Source: Lentinus brumalis (Eukaryota; Basidiomycota; Agaricomycetes; Polyporales; Polyporaceae). From it: 64,000 bases of DNA. The position numbers and the translations under genes were made by a program. Each line of letters starts with the position of its first letter. Within the stretch, counting starts at the first letter, position 1. Below, in pieces: positions 26,232 to 38,321 of this stretch. The stretch is taken from positions 620,001-684,000 of the forward strand of contig MARA01000016.1 in assembly GCA_001792895.1 (NCBI GenBank). Direction: 5' to 3'. The notes under the pieces are model-generated. The model worked only from the letters and a program-made list of their open reading frames with translations, searched no databases and had not been told where the DNA came from.

Positions 26232-26259
26232 CTTGCGGCTTGCGGCTTGCGGCTTGCCG
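26232..26259 (+). repeat. Heptamer microsatellite (CTTGCGG)3-4
   Basis: Three perfect CTTGCGG copies followed by one imperfect copy (CTTGCCG). The same array is present in R2 body B at 36,240-36,267. Confidence 0.9.
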
Positions 26260-26548
26260 GATTACACACCGGCTAGCGGAATGTGTTCTGTACACATATG
26301 AGTTCAGCAGAATACAGCCTATCGTCTGTGTGCAACCCTGCAGACCTATCACTATGTACTGAACGTGATACAAGAGACGCAGAGCCTCCAAGTTGAGGGT
26401 GTAGATGACGGGTCTGGAGCATGGCGGTGCCTAGCTTATAAGCGAGGTCAATTGTTCCGAGCTCCGGCAAAGAGGTCAGAAAGCTTCTCCCGGGTCAGCA
26501 CAGACATGCGTGCCGCGCTCTGCCACTTGCTCTGAATATCTACGACTG

Positions 26549-26923
26549 TTAGATGCTGCACGGGTTACTAGTTTTCAGGCTCTTTGGCATCAGGTGCTGA
26601 GTATATATAGTCTCCATAACCGACCAAGATGAGACGGCGGGAAGGCTGGATGACGCATACATACCAGGCATGTACAAGCAAGTAGTTGGTCCCGAGTGCA
26701 CGGACAGTTTAGAGTTGCTCCAAATGTCAAGAACAAGAACCATGACAAATGCAGATGCGAGGGAGGGCAGTCGGATAGCCAATGATGACACCGTGGTCGG
26801 CACGAAGCTCGCACTACCGCCGGGCGCCTGCACACATCGCTGCTTCTTCTGGATGTCCTGCTCATCCACTTTGCAGGACGCCCTCGGAGGCACTCTCCGC
26901 TGACTCAACAAATACTGCACCAC
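26549..26923 (-). pseudogene. Possible relic of a DUF6533-type seven-transmembrane protein (copy A)
   Basis: The minus-strand frame encodes a hydrophobic segment, IRLPSLASAFVMVLVLDIW, followed by polar residues and a GTATGT donor after TGCCTG at about 26,668. In DUF6533 proteins, abundant in Agaricomycetes, a membrane helix of the type R-x-x-x-x-x-x-D-x-x-V-L-x-x-T-W is usual; here the D and T are replaced. I found no other DUF6533 exon in order around it, so the call is weak. A copy lies at 36,557-36,931. Confidence 0.25.
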
Positions 26924-29900
26924 TATATACTACACAGATGAGGCGTATATGTGAGCTATAGAGCCCCAGAAATCGAAAGCAACGCAGAAACCTCTCAACC
27001 TTTCCTAGCCTCTTGCACGAACACTTCTGGCCGAGGTGTGCAAGTGTCCGAGCTTGTCACACAGTAGATGGTAAGCGCACAACGTATCTTACGTCTGAGA
27101 TGCGGCCTGGAACTCACAACACCTAGAATCTCGCAGAACACCCCAAAGAATCACATTCACTTGGACCCTCTCCTCCTGCCCCAGCCTGACTATTCTACGA
27201 CGGCAACGGACTCAAATAATTGCACCATCACCATCAGAGCGCTCATATGCCTACGCGAGTACCGCCCCGCAAGCTACGCGATTTTTGAATGGCCTCAGAA
27301 CACAGAACCTGCGTTTCAGCCTTCTGGGCATACCCACAGTCCTCGTCCCGTTCTTCCGCCCCGCCGTGTCGCTCTCTGGTTGGTGGATATCCGGATGACC
27401 TTCCCGTGCTCTTACGTACTTTTATCAACATGTCTTACAGGAGCTCCGATGACCGAGTGCACGGGGACTTGACACTGACCCCGGATTACCCGCTCCTCTG
27501 GGTATAAGTACCTGGCCAAACTGACGATCCCTTCCAGCACCTCATCCCGCTCTTCGATCCCTCCCCCTTTCCTCCCACCTGCTCTCCTTCTCTCCTCCAC
27601 ACCGCACTTTGCTCTTTTGTCGCTGCATTCTCTGCACTCCACGCTGCTGTGTCCCCCAATCACGGCTCATACTGTGACTCTGCTTTCCGTCTCGCTTGGA
27701 ACCGGCCACCTACTCGTCCTATTGAGCGGCTCCGCTTTGTCCTAGATCTACTGAATCTACTCAGGCGGTCGGCACGCTCTGACATCCATATTCGGGACAT
27801 GCCACTGGCAGACAACTCGGTGAGCGCACCGGCTCCTTATGATTGCGCACTGAACTTTACACTGATCGTCGGGCGTATCTCCATGGTATAGATCTCACAC
27901 GGGTATATTATTGGCCCTTGATTGGTGAGTGAACTCATTACAGACTCGGACAGCTCGCTGACTACAGTACTTAGGATCGAAGACTGCCGCCCGGATCTTC
28001 GACAACAGCCTACTCCTTCCCCAGGGTTCAGGCGGCGTCCTATGAGTTGCCGGCACATCATCACGGTACGTACTTCCCTCCGAGTCCACGGCGATCACAA
28101 GTTGACTCCAACGGTGCATTCAAGCTATTCGAGGCAAGATGGTTCGCCCTCAGAACTCCTCCCGATCACTCGAGCTCCCAGGTCGCCCGGAACGCTCGCC
28201 TGATGCAGATGTCCGGGACTGGTAGTAGTACAAGTGGCACCGGTGCGTGCCTCACTGACGCGCACACGATAACGTACTGACTCGCATACTATCAGGGCAG
28301 GGCGGCAGGCGGAGGACCTCGACATGTGCGGCCGGTTGGTACGACTTGGAAGCCTGACGATCGGTCCTTTGTCTCATACTTATCCGTCGCAGACCCGCGG
28401 GTTCTGGGCGGACGACTACTAGGTGAGTAACTGTCTCGATGTGCAGCAATACTGGAGTAAGCCTGACCAATCTCGCATCCCGCATGCTGCAGCGAGTAGC
28501 GTGCAGAGCCCGCATCCCGGCATCCCGGTGTCCCGACGAGCGTGCGCGGCTGCCGCAGCGTATCAGATGGGTTGCCTCCCGGCCGCGTCGCAACCCTGTG
28601 TGTACTCGTGAAGGACCCGCGAAAGCGGACGTGCTGGTCAGTCTATCGTCCCATCACCTTAAGCGTAATCCAACACTCACGCAAACTACGGCAAACTACG
28701 GACATCGTTCAGGCACATATCCCGCAGTTCCCGTACCGGTACGCACCTCGACGTCCACGGTGTGTGCGAGCTGACTCCCGGGCCGCCTTGCAGATCTCGA
28801 GTTCGCGCTGTTCGACGCCGCGTGCACGGCGAAGGTGCGTCCATCCCCGTTACAGTAATCGCCTGACGCGGTTCCGACGTCGTTGCAGTTGAGCCCGTCA
28901 GGGCGGAGAGTCGCTCCCAGTGGCTGATTGCAGGACCAGGTACGCCTGCAGACCCAGCTGTCGTACTCGCGGGCTCACGGTCATATTCTAGCACCAGCTC
29001 GAGAGACCGAAGCCCGGGGCTCACGCCGCTCGCTTCGTGCCCGGTGGGGCCGTCTTGAACCTCTCTGGCACGCTCGGACGGACTGTCGTCAGCAGCGACC
29101 GATCGAAGCCCGACTCCCCGCTCACGCAGGTCCGCGCCTCCGACTCCGAGTCTGCTGTGCGCACCGACCCTCCACCGCGCCCGAGTCGACCGGGTCGCTC
29201 CTGCAGCTCGAAGCTCGGTCCAACCTATAAAGAGTGTACACAGAGGCCACGGACGACTGTGCCCGGCATGCGTCCGTCAGTCGTCAGTCAGCACCGACGC
29301 AGACCAGACAGACTCGGCGCGACTCACCAAGAGCACACCGTAGAGTACAGATCGCGCACCCGCACACCGGGCACGGATCAGCGCGTCCCTCTGCCTGGCG
29401 CCTCACACAGCCGGCTGCAGTTTGGTGAGTACCGCATGCTTCCTGTGACTGGCAGCGCGAACCTGCAACTGACGGCTGCGCTCGTGCTTGGACCGTGATG
29501 TGACGCTGCAGCCCCGTCGCCGCATGCAAGTCACAAGTCGCAAGCCGCCTCGACGGCCCCGCCGCAAGACCTCCGCCAGCCCGCCCCGGCACGCGGTACT
29601 CGGTACTCGCCCATCCGCCGCTTACTCGCCCCCGCAGAGCACTGACACCCGCCGGCCAGTCCCAGCCCCAGTCGCAGGAAGAAGAGATATATTCAGCGCG
29701 ACTACGTACGTGCTTCCGGGTGCGTACCGTCCCCGCCCTACGCAGGGCGCAATCGCTGACTCCGGGCGTGAATGCTGAGGGCTGGAGCGAGCACGAACGC
29801 TGTGAACTGAGATCTCCCGCCGGCTGTAGGCGACGTGTCCGGTGTCCTATGTGGTGTGCTCGACGCGGCGTCCAGGCTCTGACTGCTCGTCGCGGCGTGC

Positions 29901-31171
29901 TGCATCGCTGCGGCGGCGGCGGACGTAGCCGGGCAGAAGCATACGGCGACACGTCGATCCGTGCCGCGGGCGGGGCGCTTCGTAGTCCTGTTCGCAGGCA
30001 TGGCGAGGAGAACTGACCTGAACGCTGCCCGGGACCGCGTGTGCAGGACGAACGGGATGCGCGAGCGCGGAGATGTGTGGCATGGCGTCGTGCGGCCGCC
30101 GCGGCGCCGACCTCCGCGTTCTCGCATCCCGGCGCATGAGAGTGCTGGAGTGCGCCGCGCAAGGTCGGCGTGGATGCTCACAGGCGCGAGTCGTCGGGCG
30201 GGATCGCAGGAAACGTGCCAGAGATTGGCGGGCGCAGCCTGCGTGAGTGGCGTACCGCGGCTTGGACGCGATGTTTGACCTTCATGGGCACGCTGAGGGC
30301 GTGCACGGAGATGGTGTGTAGTGCGGTCACTGCGGTGCTGTGAGCTGTCTCTCCCGGCAAAGCGAGAGGGGAAGTTCGTCTTGGCTGCGGATGGAGTTCG
30401 TGCGGTGGAGGCGGGAGATGGTGTTTATCGGAGATGAGACGCGATTCGCGGTACTTGAACGCGTGGACGGTGCGAGGACGCGGTGGGAGGGCGGTGTTGC
30501 CCCGCACGCGACAGAGGTTGGAGTTCAGGGCGTGGGGTCCGTGTATGCGGTGGAAGGAGCGGGTACATCGGGGCTTGGTTTGGGCGCAACTAATCAGCGT
30601 CTTGAGACTTCGTGCGGTGCGAGACGGCGGCGGGACAGAAACGCGTCCAAGCGTTGCGGTGCTCAGACGAGGGGCAGGAAGGGACGGGAACGGGAACGGG
30701 CTGCCGGAGTGGACTCACCCCAAACCCGCGGGAAATGCACACCACGGACGTCGTGGAGGTGCGACGCGTCGCTGGGCCATCGTGAAGCGCAGGGCGTGCA
30801 GTGTGACGTTGAGGCGTGGCGCAGAGGGCGGGTGGCAGAAGCAAGTCTTGAGCAGGCAAAGACGGAGGTGCAGCGAGAGACGCGACATGGCTGAGACGCG
30901 TCGGGTCGTGTAGGCGCCGTCCTGCCGGAAATAGACATGCCAGGCACCAACAGAAAATGACAGATCCAGGGGAGAGACAGACAACGTGCTCAGCTCGTCG
31001 GGCGTTGGCAACGTCGTCGTCGGTCTCTCTCTCCCTCCTCCTCCCTCCGCCCCCAGGCTCCGCACTCTCGTCTCGTCTCTCGTTCCCCAGACCTCTCGAG
31101 GCTGCGCGCCGGGACTTCCACTCTCTTCCTCCACGCTCTTTTCCTCTCGCTCGCTCTCAGAAACTCTGAAA

Positions 31172-34014
31172 ATGTTCGCCGGCCTCTCGCTCGACAAACG
31201 CGGTCTCCACCGCCGCCTCACTGGCGGCCTCAAGCGCGTCAACAAGCGTGTCTACACCCCGACAGCCATCTTCACGCACGAGGCTACGACGACCGACATC
31301 ATTACTCCGCCCGCGGCCCCTACTACGAGTGAGTCTCATCTCGTCATCCTCTCGGAGAGTGGCATAGGTCTAGGAACGGGTCTCGCCCAGAGGTATCCTC
31401 TGCGTGTCGTTCTGTCCGCGCTGCCAAGCTCAGCAGCCTGTCCTCGATCTCAGTTGCCAGGATTGGAGTCTCGGTTCGTTCGCTCCCTCCGTCGCTAGTG
31501 CACCACTTCGGCGGCACGTATTTCACGTGAATTCACCCGTAAAAGAGAACTTGCGATGTTCCATCGTGCATGGGGAGGCGGAACCCTCAGTCTTGCGCCT
31601 CGCGCATGTTTTCTTGACGAGACTGAGACTTGTTGCTGGAGCGAGTTGTGTGAGCTCGTAGCTGCAGACATGGTGGTAGGGTTGGCTTCCGCAACCCTCC
31701 GTCGGCGATGAGATCGTGAGGTCGCAAATGCCAAGGTGCCCAGTCTGCCTGACAACCCGTCCTCGACTTCGTGTTCTCAATCGCGCATATAGCCATCCGT
31801 CTGACGTGCCGGGAATTTGGTGTGATTCGCACGGGGCCGACGAATCACCTCCCTATGCGCGGACGAGAGCCACTTTGGCCCCAGTCTTCTAGTATGAGTC
31901 CGTTCGAGCGACTGGCGGATCGTGCGTCGGACGGAGGGCGCCGTCATCAGAGGGTCGCAAGGTCCCGGAGGCTGATGGACAGGTGCGATGAGGTGTGCTA
32001 GTGAGGTCGCGACCGCCATGGTCTTACGGCTTGACCACATATGCACCCTAGATCCCTACTCCACCCCGCCTCATTTCAGGTCTTGCATATAGCGGTCGAT
32101 TCGACCCGCCGGGGCCTGTCGATGTGTACTCGCAGTGCGAACGAAGCATTCGCAGGACTCGGATGCCTGCGTGCCCGAGTTGCTTGCTGCTCGAGTATAA
32201 TGACTTAAGCGCGACAGTGTTTGCGAAAGGCACCCAGTATACTGTCGACGCGGACAGTAGGCAGTTCCGCGGCCGTCATGACCTTGCTAGCCTGATTGCA
32301 TATGCACTCTTGATCCCTGTTCCATCCCGTTCATTTCTGGTCACGCATGGCCTCGGATGTCTACGCTCTCGAAGCGCCTACTTCTGCGCGCCGGTGTCTT
32401 ACTTCCGTCCACTCAGACCGTGTTCATATATCTCGTCATGGGCGTGGCTAGCTTGAGCATGCGTGCTTGAACACTACAGGCGTGTCATGAATAAGTCGGT
32501 CATATGCAGGCTCAAACGCACGAAATGCACGATCTGCGCGGACAGCAGGCAATTCCGCCGTCGTCCGGGTACGAGGACGGGATGTCGTCGTCGTTCGTCA
32601 AATTGCAGGCCAGCGCGCCCTGCACTTCCAGTGTCTCATGTGGCGTGATCGCGGTGGCCCCTTGGCTGACACGATGGCCGCTGCGACGATGTTGGTGACC
32701 TCCGGCGACCCAGGGTCATCTCTCGCAACACAACGATTGTGCATTAAAATCCGAACGACCTGGCGTCTTCACGTCGCGACCTCTTTCCTCCAAGTTTCTC
32801 TTCCAGCACTCGGCGACAGGCTTTACTTTCTTTGTGCTTCCTGAAACAGAGACTTGCTGTGTTTTTCGTTCTTGCCACTCCCTGTATGCCCTGTACGCAC
32901 TCGGGCTAACGCAATTGTTCAGCAGCCGACCCTAACACCATCACTCCTGTCGACACGAACACGGTCACGTCCTCGAGCACGACTGTCTCCATCACCATCC
33001 GGGTGTCACGAACACGCTATCCGGCATCGGCATTCCGGTGACGGTGACTACGTCCACCTCGGAGACCCCAGTCTTGCCCTCGACTACGTCCACGTCCACG
33101 TCCACGACGCCCCCGCCTACGACGCCCCCGGTCACGACGAGCAGCTCGACGCCTGTGCGGGCGCCGACTACGCTGCCAGATGCCACGACAGAGGTCAGGG
33201 TGACGGTGACGTCCACCCCAGCATTCTCGCATTCGCAGAGTGCGCGACGCAGCTCGCGGCTAGTCCCACCAGCTCGACGACGGCGACCTCGGGATCCAGC
33301 ACTGGCGTCGTCATCGGCGGTGTCGTTGCGGCTATCGTCGCAGTCGCCGGCATCGTGTTCGCGGTGATCTTCTTCGTGGTATGTGCTGCGATAGCTGCAT
33401 AGTCTTGCGCGATACTCACCTGCTCGCAGCGCCGCTCGCGCCGCAACAGCGACGACGACGACGGCAACGACTTCGACCCCGACGCGTTCCGCCGCCAGTC
33501 GATGATGCTGCCCCAGGACGGCGGCTCCGGCTCCGGCTCCGGCTCTGGCATGGCGCGCGCGATGACCTACAGCCGCGGCGGCGCCCGCCCGCCGACGATG
33601 ATCGAGCAGAAGCTGGCGCACGGGCCCGTGTCGTACAACCCGACGCCGATGCCGTCGCATCCGTACGGATACAACTCGTACAACACGTTCGCGCCCGGCC
33701 AGGTCATGACGCCGACGACGGTGAACTCTGCGAACCCGTTCTTCTCGTCGTACGCCGAGTCTCCGATGGCGTCTCCGGTGTCGTCCGTCCCTGTGTACGA
33801 GTCTGCGTACGATGCGCGCGGCAACCCCGTCTCCCGAACCCCGTCCAACGCGTCCACGCCTGTTTTGTCTCGTCACACGTCGACTGCCCTGAGCCCGCTG
33901 TGGAGTTGCGCGGTAGACATGTACATAGCGACGAAATATATTTTTTCCCCATCTTTCGCGCGCGTCTTCGTGGAGACTGATGGGCGAGACCAGCGTGATC
34001 TAGCCGGTATCTAA
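31172..34014 (+). pseudogene. R2-B: mucin-like membrane protein, several frame breaks and truncated tail
   Basis: Exons as in A: 31,172-31,328, 32,926-33,378 and 33,430-34,014. Compared with A and C, exon 2 lacks one base (ACCATCCGGG instead of ACCATTCCGGG, near 32,998) and gains CG near 33,244, so the ectodomain frame does not reach the membrane segment. Exon 3 has the same truncation as A (break at about 33,889). Intron 1 is expanded to about 1.6 kb by a duplicated insert. The 5' half resembles copy C and the 3' half is identical to copy A, so B is mosaic. No product is expected. Confidence 0.75.
32020..32560. repeat. Diverged direct repeats of about 0.28 kb inside intron 1 of R2-B
   Basis: Two successive blocks, about 32,020-32,290 and 32,291-32,560, share ordered landmarks: CATATGCAC..TGATCCCT, CATTTC.GGTC, and GCGGACAGYAGGCARTTCCG at their ends. 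Neither A nor C has this sequence, so it is an insertion specific to copy B. No terminal inverted repeats or coding frame were recognised. Confidence 0.6.
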
Positions 34015-37000
34015 CGGCAGCGGGCGCACGAGTGCCAGAGAAATAGAGACTTAGATACGGGGCTCGGGGGGTGTATAGGACAGTAGGGCATGCGCACGAG
34101 ATGGGGTGGGCAGGGGGCCGCAGACTTGGAGCAGCACACTCGAGAAGGGAGGAGAACTTGGGTGTATTTTGGACAAGTGGCTACTACAGGACGTGGCTAC
34201 CAGACAATACATGCAGACTCGCGTCGACAAAGCCGCAGAGAACTGCTCCGGAAACCTGCTGCAAGACGTCCAAATCCGCGGTCGGACCTCGGGCGCCTAT
34301 CCGAGGACCTTGCCGCGGAGACTGCCTCCAGCTCTGCTTTCTACCACCACCTCGGCCCTCGACTGGCCTCCTCCTCCCTCTCTCCGCGCGATGTGTCTTC
34401 GCGTCTCTCCAGCCTCGCCGCAACTCAGCCTCGCCGTCCAACACAAACTTACGCAAGTTCTGCTGTCCGTCCGACCGCGGCACTGCCCGTGACCTGCGAA
34501 CGGTGAGTCGCCCTCCGTGGTAGTAAGGAGGAGCAAAAACGTGCCGGCGGGTAGGGAGGGACAGAAAAGATAAGCAGACTCGCACCTTCCTCGCGACATA
34601 ACCACGCTGTCCGAGCCGGCGACGCCCAGTTGCGTCTCTCTCACCTGCGTGCGGTCCTTGCATTGCCGTGATCTGGACATATAGGTGAGCGTTTGCAAGC
34701 AGAGACCAGCGTCGAGGGCTTACTGGAGTCGCTTTTGTCCCAGCGACACAGTAGTACTGAAGGCAGCACATCGCGGCCCTTGCCAAGGCTTGTGCTAACG
34801 CCGCTCACTTAGATGTTGCCACTTCGGGTGATGAAAACAGAGACGGCACAGAGCGAGAGTGCCGCACTACTAGCTGGGAAGTAGAACGAGAAAAGGTATG
34901 TAAGTACTCGCACCTCTCTCTTCCCTTGCACTCCACAGATACATACTCCCCACCGCGGTCATCTTGTACGCTTACTCAATAAGGTCAGTCGCCATACAAG
35001 TCAAGTATAACGCAAAGAAGACGCACCGAGTTTCGAGAGCTAACCACGTACTTCTGAGCGACGACAGCGTGCCGCTGAGGTAAGGCGGACGCATTGCTCT
35101 CGCCGCCGCTTGAACCTGTCTGGAAGGTGGCTAGTACGCGCCAGGAGAGCGCGTCAGTGTCCGCGACGTCCGTACAAGTGTGACATACTCACCCGGTTGC
35201 TGGAGAGAACTGACTCCTTTGGGAGCAGCGAGGGATGCACACATCGGGTAGGTGCGGCGCGATGACTGCGGCTGACAGAGACTGGCGGCGAGATCCTGAT
35301 TTCTGCGCCGACTTGGAGACCGAGGTCCGAGGATGGTGCGCGGTCTGGTAAGTGGCCCCAAGGTTAGTTATCAACACTACCCTGCGCATTGGAGAGAAGC
35401 AGGCGAACTCACAAGAAGTTGGCGCTGCATGTCCAGTGGGTGAAATCGCAAGACGAAGCCGGCAGACTGCAGCGGCGGTTGCTTGCACTCCCGAGGACGC
35501 GTAGAACGGCGGTGTATGTGCGTTGGTGACGTGCAGAGCCAGGCGACGGTGGAGTGGGACTGTTTCGTTGGGCGGTCAGAGAACTATATGCATGGTAGGA
35601 GTGAAGCTCGAGTCTCGACTGACCTCTTCGATTGCGGCTACATACCGAGAGACGCGGCGCGAGAATAGTCCTACAAGTCTCCCCGCAATGCCCTGCTGCA
35701 AATAGTGATCATCAGTGTGTTGCTCAGCAGTAAAGCAGCTATCTGAACTAACCGGTAGGCTCAGGACACCATCCGGCCATCTGAAGTCATTTCTGTGCAT
35801 GGGAATGGAAGCTGGGCAAGACGGAGCGGGACAGTGGGATTGTTTCGCTATCCACTGGGGAGCGAGTCGCGATGCATCGAAGGACACTCATCACTCGAAA
35901 CCAGCAACGGCACTGGACCAGGTTGAGTGGGGACAGGGACACCACGGGACAGGACAACATGAGCGTACCTCATATCCTCTGGCAGACAATGCTGGAGGGC
36001 TGAGGCTAATATGTTGAGAGCAGTTCAAGGTGCGCATCCTTTGCCGTCCAGGAGGAAATCAAGGTTCGTTTCCATCGGGTAGACATGCCGAGGACATTGT
36101 GGGTGACGAGGAGGTGGTGGTCAGGAAGGGACTCAGGCAGGGACTCGAGAGCACCACTGAGGCTGCCACGTCAGAGCAGAGTGGTTCGACACCGGCAGTG
36201 TTGCATTTACGTACTTGAACTGGGGCTAGCCTCGAGGACCTTGCGGCTTGCGGCTTGCGGCTTGCCGGATTACACACCGGCTAGCGGAATGTGTTCTGTA
36301 CACATATGAGTTCAGCAGAATACAGCCTATCGTCTGTGTGCAACCCTGCAGACCTATCACTATGTACTGAACGTGATACAAGAGACGCAGAGCCTCCAAG
36401 TTGAGGGTGTAGATGACGGGTCTGGAGCATGGCGGTGCCTAGCTTATAAGCGAGGTCAATTGTTCCGAGCTCCGGCAAAGAGGTCAGAAAGCTTCTCCCG
36501 GGTCAGCACAGACATGCGTGCCGCGCTCTGCCACTTGCTCTGAATATCTACGACTGTTAGATGCTGCACGGGTTACTAGTTTTCAGGCTCTTTGGCATCA
36601 GGTGCTGAGTATATATAGTCTCCATAACCGACCAAGATGAGACGGCGGGAAGGCTGGATGACGCATACATACCAGGCATGTACAAGCAAGTAGTTGGTCC
36701 CGAGTGCACGGACAGTTTAGAGTTGCTCCAAATGTCAAGAACAAGAACCATGACAAATGCAGATGCGAGGGAGGGCAGTCGGATAGCCAATGATGACACC
36801 GTGGTCGGCACGAAGCTCGCACTACCGCCGGGCGCCTGCACACATCGCTGCTTCTTCTGGATGTCCTGCTCATCCACTTTGCAGGACGCCCTCGGAGGCA
36901 CTCTCCGCTGACTCAACAAATACTGCACCACTATATACTACACAGATGAGGCGTATATGTGAGCTATAGAGCCCCAGAAATCGAAAGCAACGCAGAAACC

Positions 37001-38321
37001 TCTCAACCTTTCCTAGCCTCTTGCACGAACACTTCTGGCCGAGGTGTGCAAGTGTCCGAGCTTGTCACACAGTAGATGGTAAGCGCACAACGTATCTTAC
37101 GTCTGAGATGCGGCCTGGAACTCACAACACCTAGAATCTCGCAGAACACCCCAAAGAATCACATTCACTTGGACCCTCTCCTCCTGCCCCAGCCTGACTA
37201 TTCTACGACGGCAACGGACTCAAATAATTGCACCATCACCATCAGAGCGCTCATATGCCTACGCGAGTACCGCCCCGCAAGCTACGCGATTTTTGAATGG
37301 CCTCAGAACACAGAACCTGCGTTTCAGCCTTCTGGGCATACCCACAGTCCTCGTCCCGTTCTTCCGCCCCGCCGTGTCGCTCTCTGGTTGGTGGATATCC
37401 GGATGACCTTCCCGTGCTCTTACGTACTTTTATCAACATGTCTTACAGGAGCTCCGATGACCGAGTGCACGGGGACTTGACACTGACCCCGGATTACCCG
37501 CTCCTCTGGGTATAAGTACCTGGCCAAACTGACGATCCCTTCCAGCACCTCATCCCGCTCTTCGATCCCTCCCCTTTCCTCCCACCTGCTCTCCTTCTCT
37601 CCTCCACACCGCACTTTGCTCTTTTGTCGCTGCATTCTCTGCACTCCACGCTGCTGTGTCCCCCAATCACGGCTCATACTGTGACTCTGCTTTCCGTCTC
37701 GCTTGGAACCGGCCACCTACTCGTCCTATTGAGCGGCTCCGCTTTGTCCTAGATCTACTGAATCTACTCAGGCGGTCGGCACGCTCTGACATCCATATTC
37801 GGGACATGCCACTGGCAGACAACTCGGTGAGCGCACCGGCTCCTTATGATTGCGCACTGAACTTTACACTGATCGTCGGGCGTATCTCCATGGTATAGAT
37901 CTCACACGGGTATATTATTGGCCCTTGATTGGTGAGTGAACTCATTACAGACTCGGACAGCTCGCTGACTACAGTACTTAGGATCGAAGACTGCCGCCCG
38001 GATCTTCGACAACAGCCTACTCCTTCCCCAGGGTTCAGGCGGCGTCCTATGAGTTGCCGGCACATCATCACGGTACGTACTTCCCTCCGAGTCCACGGCG
38101 ATCACAAGTTGACTCCAACGGTGCATTCAAGCTATTCGAGGCAAGATGGTTCGCCCTCAGAACTCCTCCCGATCACTCGAGCTCCCAGGTCGCCCGGAAC
38201 GCTCGCCTGATGCAGATGTCCGGGACTGGTAGTAGTACAAGTGGCACCGGTGCGTGCCTCACTGACGCGCACACGATAACGTACTGACTCGCATACTATC
38301 AGGGCAGGGCGGCAGGCGGAG
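33120..38321. repeat. R2 high-identity tract, copy B
   Basis: Partner of 23,113-28,314. It ends at 38,321, where GGAGCACCTC replaces GGAGGACCTC of copy A and frequent differences begin. Confidence 0.85.

Larger units (their letters stand above)
23113..28314. repeat. R2 high-identity tract, copy A
   Basis: This is near-perfectly repeated at 33,120-38,321 (offset 10,007-10,008). Only two indels were seen: CG present in B near 33,244, and one C fewer in B near 37,570. Both flanks are homologous but clearly diverged: left of 23,113 in the mucin exon, and right of 28,315 in the spacer. The tract spans the 3' half of the gene and about 4.3 kb of spacer. Confidence 0.85.
24007..30948. other. R2 body, copy A: spacer without supported genes
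   Basis: About 6.9 kb. I see no intact gene. One minus-strand exon-like stretch (26,549-26,923) could be a relic of a seven-transmembrane protein. A 7-bp tandem repeat (CTTGCGG) lies at 26,232-26,259. The last 2.6 kb (28,315-30,948) is homologous to 38,322-40,931 but diverged, with indels that break any shared reading frame. It ends in the pyrimidine-rich promoter of R2-B. Confidence 0.6.
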
